NCBI RefSeq assembly: GCF_001613405.1
Contig: NZ_BDCH01000017.1
Span: 1 to 64,000 of the forward strand
Length of the DNA: 64,000 bases
DNA from: Nocardia crassostreae
GTDB taxonomy: Bacteria; Actinomycetota; Actinomycetes; Mycobacteriales; Mycobacteriaceae
Reading direction: 5' to 3'
Shown: positions 18,794-27,652 of the stretch, piece by piece
Layout: every line of letters begins with the position of its first letter
Numbering within the stretch: the first letter of the stretch is position 1
Translations under genes and position numbers: made by a program
Notes under the pieces: generated by a model
Told to the model about the DNA's origin: nothing
Database searches by the model: none
The model's input: only the letters and a program-made list of their open reading frames with translations

Positions 18794-19366
18794 ATGGGCG
18801 TCACTCGCATTCCCGCCGTCAACCCGAAGCAGGCTGGCCTGCTGACGCGAATCACCTACTGGTACAGCAAGCGTCAATTCGGTGAGGTGCCCGAGCCGTT
18901 CGCCGTGCTGGCCAATCATCCGAAGCTCATGCGGGCGGCGGGGGTTCACGAGACGCTGGTGGAGCGTGCGTCCACCACGCTCCCCCACCATATTCGTGAG
19001 ATCGCCGTGTATTACGTGGCTCGTACGGTCGGCTGTTCGTGGTGCGTCGACTTCGGATCCATGCTCATGCGGCTGTCCGAGCTGGATATCGAACGGCTGC
19101 AACACATCGACGAGTATCGGACGTCCCCGCACTACAGCGAGGACGAACGCGCCGCCATCGCCTTCGCCGAGGCCATGACCGCCACTCCGCCGACGGTCAC
19201 CGACGAGCAGGTCACCGATGTGAAGAAGCGGTTCGGCACCCAAGGGGCGCTGGAGTTGACCTACCAGATCGCCCTGGAGAATTCGCGCGCTCGCGGCTAC
19301 CACGCGCTCGGCATCACCGATCAGGGGTTCAGCCAGGACGCGTGCCGCGTGCCCTGGGCGCAGTAG
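18794..19366 (+). CDS. Carboxymuconolactone decarboxylase/AhpD-like family protein
   Basis: A 190-residue all-helical AhpD-fold protein. The CxxC motif appears as VGCSWCVDFGSML near residues 81-93, with upstream TLPHHIREIAVYYVART and downstream His, as in alkylhydroperoxidase-like proteins that use a Cys pair for peroxide reduction. The true substrate is unknown; many such proteins are simply annotated CMD family. AAGGAGA lies just before the ATG. It is convergent with the MFS gene, separated by a strong hairpin. Confidence 0.82.
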   Translation: MGVTRIPAVNPKQAGLLTRITYWYSKRQFGEVPEPFAVLANHPKLMRAAGVHETLVERASTTLPHHIREIAVYYVARTVGCSWCVDFGSMLMRLSELDIERLQHIDEYRTSPHYSEDERAAIAFAEAMTATPPTVTDEQVTDVKKRFGTQGALELTYQIALENSRARGYHALGITDQGFSQDACRVPWAQ

Positions 19367-19375
19367 CGACCGAAT

Positions 19376-19411
19376 ACCGACAGCCCCGCGATATCTCGCG
19401 GTGCTGTCGGT
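19376..19411. terminator. Bidirectional hairpin terminator
   Basis: ACCGACAGC (19376-19384) pairs with GCTGTCGGT (19403-19411), and CCGCGA/TCGCGG extends the stem after one mismatch, leaving a TATC loop. It sits between the converging stops at 19366 and 19447. Confidence 0.7.
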
Positions 19412-19446
19412 GCTGCTCGCGCCCGTCGTGGCGGCGCGGGCGGCGC

Positions 19447-20904
19447 TCAGCCGACGGCCTTGCGGGGCAGGAACAGCGCCGGGACGAGAGCCAGCACGGC
19501 CCAGCCGTAGGTGCCGCGGAAGGCATCCGCGAGAGGTTCGGCAATGGCGGAGCGCTCGACGGTGCGGGCCACCGAACCCAGTGTCGCGCCGGGGATCTCA
19601 CGGGTCATGGCGGTGGTCAGCAGGACCGAGAAGGTCGCGACGTCCACCGAGCTGGCGACCTGCGAGACAATGCTGAGGGTGGTATTGGCGGCGGGCATCT
19701 CGTCCTTGGGCAGGTTTCGCGCCGCGGTGGTCATGGTCGGCATGATGGTCGAGCCGACGCCCACACCCATGACCGCGCCCGCCAGCGAGACCGCCCAGTA
19801 GGGGCTGTCCGCATGGATCTGCGTGGTCAGCAAGCCGAAACCGAGGGCCGCCAGCGAGATTCCGCCGAGCACGATCCGGCCGGGCGGGATCTTGTCGATC
19901 AATCGGCCCGCGACCTGCATGGTGATCCCTGTGGCCAGCACCTGCGGGATGCCCAGCAGACCGGCCTCGGTGGCGGTGGTGCCGCGGACCAGCTGCCAGT
20001 ACAGCGGACCCAGCAGCATGGAGCCGAAGTACGCGCCGTTGAACAGCGTCAGGGTGACGGCGGCCGAACGGAAGGCACTGTGGCGGAACAGGTTCAGATC
20101 GAGCAGCGGGTTCTCGGTGCGCAGCGCGCGCAGCACGAAGGCGATCACCAGCGCCAAGCCCGCCAGGGTGGGCAGCAGGATGGACGGCCGGGTGAAGTCG
20201 GCGTGTTCGCCGCCGGTGGCGACACCGTAGATGAGCAGGGCCAAACCCGGGGACAGCATGAGCAGGCCGGGCAGGTCCAGGCGGCGGCCGGGCTGCGGCG
20301 GTTCATCGGCCAGCACCCGCACCGCACCGACCAGGGCGACCACGGCGACCGGCAGATTGATGAAGAAGGCCCAGCGCCAACCGGCATTGTCGACCAGCCA
20401 GCCACCCAGAATGGGTCCGGCCAGCGGGCCGACGAGCACCGGGATGCCGAGCAGCGCGGTGGTGCGACCCATGTGCTTCGGGTCGGCGGCGCGCATCACC
20501 ATACTCATGCCGACGGGCATGAGCAGGCCGCCGCCGAGACCCTGCAGCACGCGGAAGGCAATGAGCGACGGCGCATTCCAGGCCAGCCCGGCCAGCAGCG
20601 AGCCGAGCGTGAACAGGATGATCGCGGTCAGGAAGGTGCGCTTGGCCCCGAATCGCCCCATGGCCCAGGCGGTGAGTGGAATGACGGTGGCCAGGGCCAG
20701 CAGATAGGCGGTGGACACCCAGGCAATGGTGGACAGCGGCACGCCGAAGCTGGTCGCCAACTGGTTCAGCGCCACATTGACCACGGTGGTGTCGAGCACG
20801 GACATGAGCCCCGCCGCGATCACGACACCCGCGATGGCATTGGCGGAGGGCGCGGGGCGGGCGGTCTTCGTCACCGCCGGGACCGGAGCGTAGGTCGTTT
20901 TCAT
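19447..20904 (-). CDS. MFS drug exporter, DHA2 (EmrB/QacA) family, 14 TM
   Basis: A 485-residue multidrug-type proton antiporter. Signature motif C-like LDTTVVNVALNQLATSFG lies in the first helix, and WAMGRFGAKRTF is motif A after helix 2. Alternating hydrophobic segments fit 14 helices. The C-terminus ends in a short basic tail. It is divergent from a flavin reductase gene with only 55 nt between starts, and no drug-responsive repressor gene is adjacent; CTAGATGCTAG at the shared promoter could be an operator. Substrate unknown. Confidence 0.88.
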   Translation of the reverse strand: MKTTYAPVPAVTKTARPAPSANAIAGVVIAAGLMSVLDTTVVNVALNQLATSFGVPLSTIAWVSTAYLLALATVIPLTAWAMGRFGAKRTFLTAIILFTLGSLLAGLAWNAPSLIAFRVLQGLGGGLLMPVGMSMVMRAADPKHMGRTTALLGIPVLVGPLAGPILGGWLVDNAGWRWAFFINLPVAVVALVGAVRVLADEPPQPGRRLDLPGLLMLSPGLALLIYGVATGGEHADFTRPSILLPTLAGLALVIAFVLRALRTENPLLDLNLFRHSAFRSAAVTLTLFNGAYFGSMLLGPLYWQLVRGTTATEAGLLGIPQVLATGITMQVAGRLIDKIPPGRIVLGGISLAALGFGLLTTQIHADSPYWAVSLAGAVMGVGVGSTIMPTMTTAARNLPKDEMPAANTTLSIVSQVASSVDVATFSVLLTTAMTREIPGATLGSVARTVERSAIAEPLADAFRGTYGWAVLALVPALFLPRKAVG

Positions 20905-20959
20905 GAGCTAGATGCTAGGAATCGGGCAGCAAGAGTTCCGCCGTACCGAGGAGATCCCG

Positions 20960-21529
20960 ATGTCCACCACCCCGCTGCGCCTGGCCGTCATTGTCGCCAG
21001 CACCCGCGAAGGACGCTTCGGCCCGACCGTCGCCAACTGGTTCACCGCCCGCGCCACCGAACACGACGGCTTCGACCTCGACGTCATCGATGTGGCCGAC
21101 CACCCCCTGCCCGCCGTGCTCGGCTCCGATCCGGACCCCGCCCTGCACCCCCTGCGCGAGCGCCTGGCCGCCGCCGACGCCGTTGTCGTGGTCACCCCCG
21201 AGTACAACCACAGCTACCCGGCCTCCCTCAAAACCCTCATCGACTGGCACTACGAGGAATGGCGTCTCAAGCCCATCGGCTTCGTCTCCTACGGCGGCAT
21301 GGCGGGCGGCCTGCGCGCCGTCGAACACCTCCGCCAGGTCTTCGCCGAACTCCACGCCGTCACCGTCCGCGACACCGTCAGCTTCCACATCGACTGGGAC
21401 CGCTTCGACACCGACGGCAACGCCACCGACCCGGACAGCGCCATCGCCGCCAAAACCATGCTGGACCAACTCACCTGGTGGGCCCACACCCTCCGCGAAG
21501 GCCGCGCCGCCCGCCAATACACCCACTGA
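20960..21529 (+). CDS. NADPH-dependent FMN reductase (flavodoxin-like)
   Basis: A 189-residue protein of the NADPH-FMN reductase family. The phosphate-binding loop STREGRFGPTVANW is near residues 13-26, and TPEYNHSYPASLKTLIDW is the conserved FMN/dimer motif, followed by PIGFVSYGG. GAGGAG 6 nt before ATG 20960 fixes the start, although the frame opens at 20912. It is divergently transcribed from the DHA2 exporter, suggesting shared induction, perhaps by quinone-like compounds. Confidence 0.88.
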   Translation: MSTTPLRLAVIVASTREGRFGPTVANWFTARATEHDGFDLDVIDVADHPLPAVLGSDPDPALHPLRERLAAADAVVVVTPEYNHSYPASLKTLIDWHYEEWRLKPIGFVSYGGMAGGLRAVEHLRQVFAELHAVTVRDTVSFHIDWDRFDTDGNATDPDSAIAAKTMLDQLTWWAHTLREGRAARQYTH

Positions 21530-21618
21530 GTCCCGCCTACCTCGCTCCCCGATTCGGCCGGGCCCCCGGATTCGGGCGGCTGACCGCCGCGCCCGGGGTT
21601 TGATTAAAGTCGCTAACC

Positions 21619-24459
21619 GTGTTGTTCGGTCGTGGCGACGAGACCGCCCTCGTCGCAGAGTTGCTAGGGCGGTCCGTCGCGGGACAGGCGGCCACGCTGG
21701 TCATCCGGGGTGAGGCGGGGATCGGGAAGTCCAGGCTGCTGGAGCATGCGGCCGAGACGGCGACCGGGCACCGGCTGCTGCGGGTCACCGGAACCGAAGC
21801 CGAGAGCGCACTGCCTTTCGCCGGATTGCATGCGCTGCTGTCCCGAGCCCGTGATGGGATGGAGGTCCTGCCCGAGCAGCAGGCCGTTGCCTTACGCGCC
21901 GCACTCGACTCGGGCGGAACCGAACTACCCAACCCGTTCCTGGTGGGCGTGGCCGCACTGACGCTGCTCGCCCAAGTGGCCGAACAAGCTCCGCTGCTGT
22001 GCCTGATCGACGATGCCCAGTGGCTCGACCGCGCCACTCTCGACACCCTGCTGTTCGTGGCGCGCCGTCTCGACGCCGAGCCCATCGCGCTCGTCTTCGC
22101 CATCCGCGGCGACCATCTGCCCGAACTGCACGACCTGCCCGGCACCCAACTGGTGCTGCGCGGCCTCGACGACCAGGCCGCCGCGGCCCTGCTCGGCGAG
22201 CAGGGCGGCGCACTGCCACCCGCCACCGCCCACTGGCTGCTGCACGAATCCAACGGCAATCCCCTTGCGCTCCAAGTACTCCCCACCCTGCGTCGCGCCG
22301 AACAGATGTACGCCTCCCCGTTCAGCCGCGCCACGCCTACGCCACACCGCATCCAGCGCGCCTTCACCGACCGCATCCGCGCTTTACCCAGCGCCACACA
22401 GGATTTCCTGCTCATCGCCGCCGCCGACGACACCGCCGACCCCACGGTGATCCTCTCCGCCACCGCCCAGCTCGGTGCGCCGCACGCAGAACATGTCGCC
22501 GCTGCTGCCGAGGACGCTGCCCACTCCGGCGTGCTCCGGACGAGTGCCGGAGACGCCGCATTGTCGGTGGCGCGCGGCGAGGACGAGGGTGCGGCGCTGG
22601 ATTGGACGGCGGCTCGCGCGGCGATGGAGACCGCTGAGCACGCGGAGTTGGTTCGGGTGCGGGATGGGCGGATCGTGTTCTCGCATCCGTTGATTCGGGC
22701 TGCGGCTTACGAAAGTGCCGGGGCTGGGCGGCGGCGGGAGGCGCATGGGGTGCTGGCGGCGCGATTGGTGGCGGCCGAGCATGTGGATCGGCGGGCTTGG
22801 CATTTGGCTGCTGCGGCGGATGCGCCCGATGAGGTGGTGGCTGCCGAACTGGAGGAGGCGGGGCGGAGGGCCGCGGCGCGGGGCGGGTTTGCCGAGGTGA
22901 CGGCCGCGTATCGGCGGGCGGCCGATCTCACGCCGGATGCGGCGGCGCGGGGGCGGCGGCTGGCGGCGGCCGCGCGGGCCGCGGTCGATGCCGGGAATCT
23001 CGGCGCCGCAACCGAACTCGCGGAATGGGCGGCGGCGCTGATCGCGGCGCCGGTTGCGCTGGCGGAGCTGTCGCGGTTGCAGGCCGATATCGCGGTGGAG
23101 CAGGATCGGCCGCAGGCCGCTTACCAGATGCTCAGTACCGCGGCCACTTTCGTCGCGGCGGCCGATCCGGGGCTGGCGGGTCGACTGTTGTTCGATGCGG
23201 CGGACGCGGCATGGAGTGCGGGCGACCTGACCGCCGTGGCGCAGCTCGCGGCCCGCGCCGAGCGGACGGGGCTGCCCGGGGCCGATCGGTTGCAGGCCAT
23301 GGCGGATCTGGTGGCGGGGCTCAACCCCGGGGCGGACGCCGACTTCCGGCGGTCGATCGCGGCGCTCCAATTCTTCATGAGCGATATCGCGCCCGATCAG
23401 TTGCGGGAGCGGGCGACCGTGGCGTTCTGGCATCTGCTGATCGCCGATATTCCCGCAGCCCGGGATCTTTCGGCCGCGCTCGCCGAGGACTGCCGGAGCA
23501 CCGGAGCGATCGGGGTGCTCACCCGCGCCCTCATGATCCAGGCCCGCACGGATCTGCTGCTGGGCCTACTCACCGCGGCCCGTACGGCCGCCACGGAGGG
23601 CCTCCGGCTCGCCGCCGATACCGGCTACCGGGCCACCCACATCTACCAATCCACCACCCTCGCGCTCCTGGCCGCGATCCAGGGCGACGAAGCGGCGTGC
23701 CTGGAATTCACCGCCGAACCCCTCGCCCGCGATATCGCTCCGGGCAATGTGCACGCCAGAAACGCCCTGAGCCTGCTGGATCTGGGTGTCGGCCGCCCGG
23801 ACGCCACCGTGGACCGGGTCACCGCCGTCCTGTCCGGAGCCAATCGCAGCGGCGCCATGGTGAGCATCCCGGACCTGGTCGAGGCTGCCCACCGCACCGA
23901 TCGGCTCGCCGAGGCGCGCGAGCCCTTCGAGTGGTATCGCATCTGGGCCGCCCATATCGACCGGCCGTGGGTGCAGGCCGTCTCACACCGCTGCCGTGCC
24001 CTCCTGAGCCAGGACGACAGCGCCGAAACATATTTCGCCGAGGCTCTGCGCCTGCACAACACCGAAGCCGACTTCGTTTTCGACCGCGCCCGCACCGAAC
24101 TCCTCTACGGCGAATGGCTGCGCCGCCACCAGCGCCGCGCCGAGGCCCGCCCGCATCTGCGCACCGCCGCGGAAACCTTCGCCCGCCTGGGCGCGACACC
24201 CTGGGCCGAACGCGCCGAGGGCGAACTCCGCGCCACCGGCGAAACCCGCGCCACCGCCGCCCCCGTGGACGTCCTGAGCCGCCTCACCCCAAAGGAACTA
24301 CAGACCGCCCAGTTGGCGGCAACCGGCCTGTCCAACAAGGACATCGGCGCACAGCTGTTCCTGAGCCCTCGCACCGTCGGCTACCACCTGTCGAATGCCT
24401 ACCCCAAACTCGGCATCACCTCACGCCGCGAACTGGTCACCCTGTTCCAGCGCCAGTGA
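21619..24459 (+). CDS. Large ATP-binding LuxR-family regulator (LAL type)
   Basis: A 946-residue regulator. The N-terminal AAA/STAND module has Walker A VIRGEAGIGKSRLLEHA (~31-47) and Walker B LLCLIDDAQWLD. A long middle region (~330-870) is alpha-helical, TPR-like and Ala-rich. The C-terminus is a LuxR HTH: LTPKELQTAQLAATGLSNKD, IGAQLFLSPRTVGYHLSN, then KLGITSRREL. Starts at GTG 21619, where MLFGRGDE is the usual LAL N-terminus. LAL regulators activate catabolic or secondary metabolic genes on binding ATP and an inducer. No metabolic cluster adjoins it; the FMN reductase upstream is the only same-strand neighbour. Confidence 0.88.
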   Translation: MLFGRGDETALVAELLGRSVAGQAATLVIRGEAGIGKSRLLEHAAETATGHRLLRVTGTEAESALPFAGLHALLSRARDGMEVLPEQQAVALRAALDSGGTELPNPFLVGVAALTLLAQVAEQAPLLCLIDDAQWLDRATLDTLLFVARRLDAEPIALVFAIRGDHLPELHDLPGTQLVLRGLDDQAAAALLGEQGGALPPATAHWLLHESNGNPLALQVLPTLRRAEQMYASPFSRATPTPHRIQRAFTDRIRALPSATQDFLLIAAADDTADPTVILSATAQLGAPHAEHVAAAAEDAAHSGVLRTSAGDAALSVARGEDEGAALDWTAARAAMETAEHAELVRVRDGRIVFSHPLIRAAAYESAGAGRRREAHGVLAARLVAAEHVDRRAWHLAAAADAPDEVVAAELEEAGRRAAARGGFAEVTAAYRRAADLTPDAAARGRRLAAAARAAVDAGNLGAATELAEWAAALIAAPVALAELSRLQADIAVEQDRPQAAYQMLSTAATFVAAADPGLAGRLLFDAADAAWSAGDLTAVAQLAARAERTGLPGADRLQAMADLVAGLNPGADADFRRSIAALQFFMSDIAPDQLRERATVAFWHLLIADIPAARDLSAALAEDCRSTGAIGVLTRALMIQARTDLLLGLLTAARTAATEGLRLAADTGYRATHIYQSTTLALLAAIQGDEAACLEFTAEPLARDIAPGNVHARNALSLLDLGVGRPDATVDRVTAVLSGANRSGAMVSIPDLVEAAHRTDRLAEAREPFEWYRIWAAHIDRPWVQAVSHRCRALLSQDDSAETYFAEALRLHNTEADFVFDRARTELLYGEWLRRHQRRAEARPHLRTAAETFARLGATPWAERAEGELRATGETRATAAPVDVLSRLTPKELQTAQLAATGLSNKDIGAQLFLSPRTVGYHLSNAYPKLGITSRRELVTLFQRQ

Positions 24460-24566
24460 GGCGACAGCCGTCGCGCGCGGACATCCTTGACGGGCAGCCG
24501 GGCGTGGCACTGCTCCCTCGCCGACGCCCGGGCGGCGACACACCGTCCGGCGCAGGCCGAAACGGC

Positions 24567-24596
24567 AACGGCCCCGCGATTTCTCGCGGGGCCGTT
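24567..24596. terminator. Strong bidirectional terminator after clpX and the LuxR gene
   Basis: AACGGCCCCGCGA (24567-24579) and TCGCGGGGCCGTT (24584-24596) form a perfect 13-bp stem with loop TTTC. On the clpX strand it lies just past the stop at 24615; the LuxR gene stops at 24459 on the other side. Confidence 0.8.
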
Positions 24597-24614
24597 GTTC
24601 GTGAGGCTTGTGGA

Positions 24615-25898
24615 CTACGCCGACTTCTCGCGACGCTCCGGGCCGGACTGGCGCTTGCGCGGCACGATGGTCGGGAGGACGTTGTTATTGACCGTGTCCT
24701 CGGTGACGACGACCTTGGCCACGTCATCGCGGCTGGGGATGTCGTACATGACCGGGAGGAGGACCTCCTCCATGATGGCGCGCAGGCCGCGGGCTCCGGT
24801 ACCGCGCAGGATGGCCTGATCGGCAACGGCTTCCAGGGCGTCCTGGGTGAATTCCAGATCCACGCCGTCCATTTCGAACAGGCGCACGTACTGCTTCACC
24901 AGCGCGTTCTTCGGCTCGGCCAGAATGCGGACCAGGGATTCCTTGTCCAGGTTGGTGACCGAGGCGACGATGGGGAGGCGGCCGATGAACTCCGGAATCA
25001 GACCGAACTTGATCAGATCCTCGGGCATGACATCGGCGAAGTGATCGGCGGTGTCGATCTCGACCTTGGAGCGGACCTCCGCGCCGAAACCGATGCCGCG
25101 CTTGCCGACTCGATCCTGCACGATCTTCTCCAGCCCGGCGAACGCACCGGCGACGATGAACAGGACGTTCGTCGTATCGATCTGGATGAATTCCTGATGC
25201 GGATGCTTGCGGCCGCCCTGCGGGGGCACCGACGCCTGCGTGCCTTCCAGGATCTTCAGCAGCGCCTGCTGCACGCCCTCACCGGAGACGTCTCTGGTGA
25301 TGGACGGGTTCTCCGACTTGCGGGCGATCTTGTCGACCTCGTCGATGTAGATGATGCCGGTCTCGGCGCGCTTGACGTCGTAATCGGCGGCCTGGATGAG
25401 CTTCAGCAGAATGTTCTCGACATCCTCGCCGACATATCCGGCCTCGGTGAGCGCGGTGGCGTCGGCAATGGCGAACGGCACGTTCAGCATCTTGGCCAGC
25501 GTCTGCGCCAGATAGGTCTTACCGCAACCGGTGGGGCCGAGCATGAGGATGTTGGACTTCATCAACTCGACGGCTTCGCCACGGGAATCGCGGCCCTTGT
25601 CACCGGCCTGAATTCGCTTGTAGTGGTTGTACACAGCCACGGCGAGCGTGCGCTTCGCGGCATCCTGCCCGATCACGTACTGCTCGAGAAAATCGCGGAT
25701 TTCCGCGGGCTTGGGCAACTCGTCGAGTTTGACCTCGCTCGATTCGGCGAGCTCCTCCTCGATGATCTCGTTGCACAGATCGATGCACTCGTCGCAGATG
25801 TACACCCCCGGTCCCGCAATGAGCTTCTTGACCTGCTTCTGGCTCTTTCCGCAGAACGAGCACTTGAGCAGATCGCCGCCATCACCGATGCGCGCCAT
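24615..25898 (-). CDS. clpX: ATP-dependent Clp protease ATP-binding subunit ClpX
   Basis: A 427-residue AAA+ unfoldase, the expected length. The zinc-binding domain has KCSFCGKSQKQVKKLI then GVYICDECIDLC. Walker A is MLGPTGCGKTYLAQTLA, Walker B IIYIDEVDKI, pore loop GYVGED, and the IGF-like ClpP-docking loop reads RGIGFGAE. ClpX recognises degron-tagged proteins and feeds them to ClpP1P2. ATG 25898 begins MARIGDGGDLLKCSFCGK; the frame stays open to 26066 but the extension is not family sequence. A 300-nt gap with a hairpin after clpP2 suggests an independent clpX promoter. Confidence 0.96.
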   Translation of the reverse strand: MARIGDGGDLLKCSFCGKSQKQVKKLIAGPGVYICDECIDLCNEIIEEELAESSEVKLDELPKPAEIRDFLEQYVIGQDAAKRTLAVAVYNHYKRIQAGDKGRDSRGEAVELMKSNILMLGPTGCGKTYLAQTLAKMLNVPFAIADATALTEAGYVGEDVENILLKLIQAADYDVKRAETGIIYIDEVDKIARKSENPSITRDVSGEGVQQALLKILEGTQASVPPQGGRKHPHQEFIQIDTTNVLFIVAGAFAGLEKIVQDRVGKRGIGFGAEVRSKVEIDTADHFADVMPEDLIKFGLIPEFIGRLPIVASVTNLDKESLVRILAEPKNALVKQYVRLFEMDGVDLEFTQDALEAVADQAILRGTGARGLRAIMEEVLLPVMYDIPSRDDVAKVVVTEDTVNNNVLPTIVPRKRQSGPERREKSA

Positions 25899-26159
25899 CT
25901 CCTGGGTCCCTACTTCCTTGTCCGCGTGCAACCGTCTGTCCCCGGTTGTCGGCGAAGTGCCTTCTTCGAGCGTAAGCCGTGACCCCCTGTGAGCGGATCC
26001 GGCGATGTGGCCAATTTTCACCACAGGGCTGTGTTTCCAAAAGGCAGAGCCGACAACCACGAGCAAAGGTCCCTAGAGTGACCGTACCCGCTTCCCGCGA
26101 CCGAGGTCGACAACTTGGGCACGTTTCTCACCGGACATGTGTGTGGCCTCACCCCTGCC

Positions 26160-26192
26160 CGGGTGGCGAGGACGGACCCGCCCCGCCACCCG
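26160..26192 (-). terminator. Hairpin after clpP2
   Basis: CGGGTGGCG (26160-26168) pairs with CGCCACCCG (26184-26192), 7 nt past the clpP2 stop. It separates clpP1P2 from clpX. The remaining 260 nt up to the clpX start hold no ORF I can support and should contain the clpX promoter. Confidence 0.55.
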
Positions 26193-26198
26193 TAGCCC

Positions 26199-26882
26199 TC
26201 ACTTCTGGGCGCTGAGCTTGCGGTACTCGAATACCGTATCGATGATCCCGTATTCCTTCGCCTCATCGGCGGTGAGGATCTTGTCGCGATCGGTGTCCTT
26301 GCGGATCGTGTCCGCATCTTTACCGGTGTGGCGAGCCAGCGTGGTCTCCATGAGACGACGCATGCGCTCGATTTCCGCGGCCTGGATCTCGAGGTCGGAG
26401 ACCTGGCCCTGGATACCACCCGAGGTGGACGGCTGATGGATCAGCACGCGGGCGTTGGGCAGGCAGGCGCGCTTGCCGGGGGCGCCCGCGGCCAGCAGCA
26501 CGGCGGCGGCGGAAGCGGCCTGACCCAGGCAGACGGTCGCGACATCGGCGCGCACGTACTGCATGGTGTCGTAGATGGCCATCAGCGCGGTGAACGAGCC
26601 ACCGGGCGAGTTGATGTACATGGTGATGTCACGGTCGGGATCAAGCGACTCCAGCACCAGCAGCTGCGCCATGATGTCATTGGCCGAGGTGTCGTCCACC
26701 GTCGCGCCGAGGAAGATGATGCGCTCCTCGAACAGCTTGTTGTACGGGTTGGACTCCTTGACACCGAAGCTGGAGTGCTCGATGAACGAGGGCAGGATGT
26801 ACCGCGACTGCGGCATCTGGGCGGCCGACCCGGCTGCGGCGAAGGTGATGCCCGCGGACCGCGGGTCGATCAGGTTCGACAT
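26199..26882 (-). CDS. clpP2: ATP-dependent Clp protease proteolytic subunit ClpP2
   Basis: A 227-residue serine protease subunit. Catalytic Ser is in CLGQAASAAAVLL, His in VLIHQPSTSG, and Asp in KDTDRDKILTADEA. The opening after the leader, MPQSRYILPSFIEHSSFG, is characteristic of mycobacterial-type ClpP2. GGAG 6 nt before ATG 26882 selects that start over a TTG at 26894. ClpP1 and ClpP2 form a mixed tetradecamer that is essential in mycobacteria. It follows clpP1 by 34 nt and is surely co-transcribed. Confidence 0.95.
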   Translation of the reverse strand: MSNLIDPRSAGITFAAAGSAAQMPQSRYILPSFIEHSSFGVKESNPYNKLFEERIIFLGATVDDTSANDIMAQLLVLESLDPDRDITMYINSPGGSFTALMAIYDTMQYVRADVATVCLGQAASAAAVLLAAGAPGKRACLPNARVLIHQPSTSGGIQGQVSDLEIQAAEIERMRRLMETTLARHTGKDADTIRKDTDRDKILTADEAKEYGIIDTVFEYRKLSAQK

Positions 26883-26916
26883 GTGCGTCTCCAAAAAGTC
26901 TGGTGGATGGGCGTGA

Positions 26917-27501
26917 TCAGTTGGCGCCGTTGGCCTGGCGCGCGTGCGTGATCACGTGGTCGATGAACCCGTACTCGAGCGCTTCCGTCGGGGTGAACCA
27001 GCGGTCGCGGTCGGCGTCCTGGGTGACCTGCTCCACGGACTGGCCGGTGTGCAGCGCCTGGAGTTCGTTCAGTTCGCGCTTGGTGTAGGCGAACTGCTCG
27101 GCCTGGATGGCGATATCGGCCGCGGAGCCGCCGATACCGGCGGACGGCTGGTGCATCATGATCCGCGAGTGCGGCAGCGCGTAGCGCTTGCCCTTGGTAC
27201 CCGCGGCGAGCAGGAACTGACCCATGGACGCGGCCAGGCCCATGCCGTAGGTCGCGATATCGCACTCGGCGAACTGCATGGTGTCGTAGATGGCCATGCC
27301 CGCGGTCACCGAACCGCCCGGGGAGTTGATGTAGAGCGCGATGTCCTTGGTCGGATCCTCGGCCGTCAGCAGGAGAATCTGCGCGCACAGCTTATTGGCG
27401 ATGTCGTCGTCGACCTGGCTGCCCAGGAAGATGATCCGGTTGCGCAACAGGCGCTCGTAGACCGAGTCACCGAGGTTCAGACCAGCAGTCTCGGATGCCA
27501 T
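26917..27501 (-). CDS. clpP1: ATP-dependent Clp protease proteolytic subunit ClpP1
   Basis: A 194-residue ClpP. The triad is visible: Ser in GMGLAASMGQFLL, His in RIMMHQPSAGIGG, Asp in DADRDRWFTPTEA. The frame is open to 27612, but ATG 27501 begins MASETAGLNLGDSVYERLL with AGGGG 6 nt upstream. It lies downstream of tig with 151 nt between; a hairpin and a ClgR-like box in that gap suggest clpP1P2 have their own stress-controlled promoter. Confidence 0.95.
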   Translation of the reverse strand: MASETAGLNLGDSVYERLLRNRIIFLGSQVDDDIANKLCAQILLLTAEDPTKDIALYINSPGGSVTAGMAIYDTMQFAECDIATYGMGLAASMGQFLLAAGTKGKRYALPHSRIMMHQPSAGIGGSAADIAIQAEQFAYTKRELNELQALHTGQSVEQVTQDADRDRWFTPTEALEYGFIDHVITHARQANGAN

Positions 27502-27602
27502 GCGCACCCCTGCCTGATTGATTGTCACGGATACCTGCCCTCTCTCACCGGCTCGGTCCCACCAAGCCCCTACTGATTCGCTGACACAAACCCTAACGAA
27601 AC

Positions 27603-27630
27603 AGGGCGGCACCGAACTCCCGGTACCGCC
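27603..27630 (-). terminator. Hairpin between tig and clpP1
   Basis: GGGCGGCACCG (27603-27613) and CGGTACCGCCC (27620-27630) pair with one mismatch; AG/CT flanks lengthen the stem. It lies 22 nt past the tig stop and may end part of the tig transcript. Confidence 0.6.
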
Positions 27631-27635
27631 CTGCT

Positions 27636-27646
27636 TCGCTCACAGC
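27636..27646. promoter_or_regulatory. ClgR-like box between tig and clpP1
   Basis: CGCTCACAGCG fits the core of the ClgR consensus as remembered from Corynebacterium (CGC-Y-n-A-n-R-GCG) exactly; flanking A/T positions match only in part. ClgR activates clpP genes in actinobacteria. It lies about 135 nt upstream of clpP1, immediately after the tig stop, with the hairpin at 27603-27630 between it and clpP1; the transcription start is unknown. Confidence 0.4.
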
Positions 27647-27652
27647 GCAAAC

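Noticed and set aside
19039..21603. An 854-codon plus-strand frame across the MFS and FMN-reductase genes
   Set aside because: It runs opposite to the MFS gene and out of frame with the FMN reductase; composition (Gln/Arg/Gly-rich) is that of a shadow.
23025..25982. A 985-codon frame spanning the LuxR 3' end and clpX antisense
   Set aside because: It crosses a strong terminator and two well-supported genes; the translation has no domain.
27531..27612. Longer N-terminus for ClpP1
   Set aside because: The open frame upstream of ATG 27501 is not family sequence, and AGGGG correctly spaces the shorter start.
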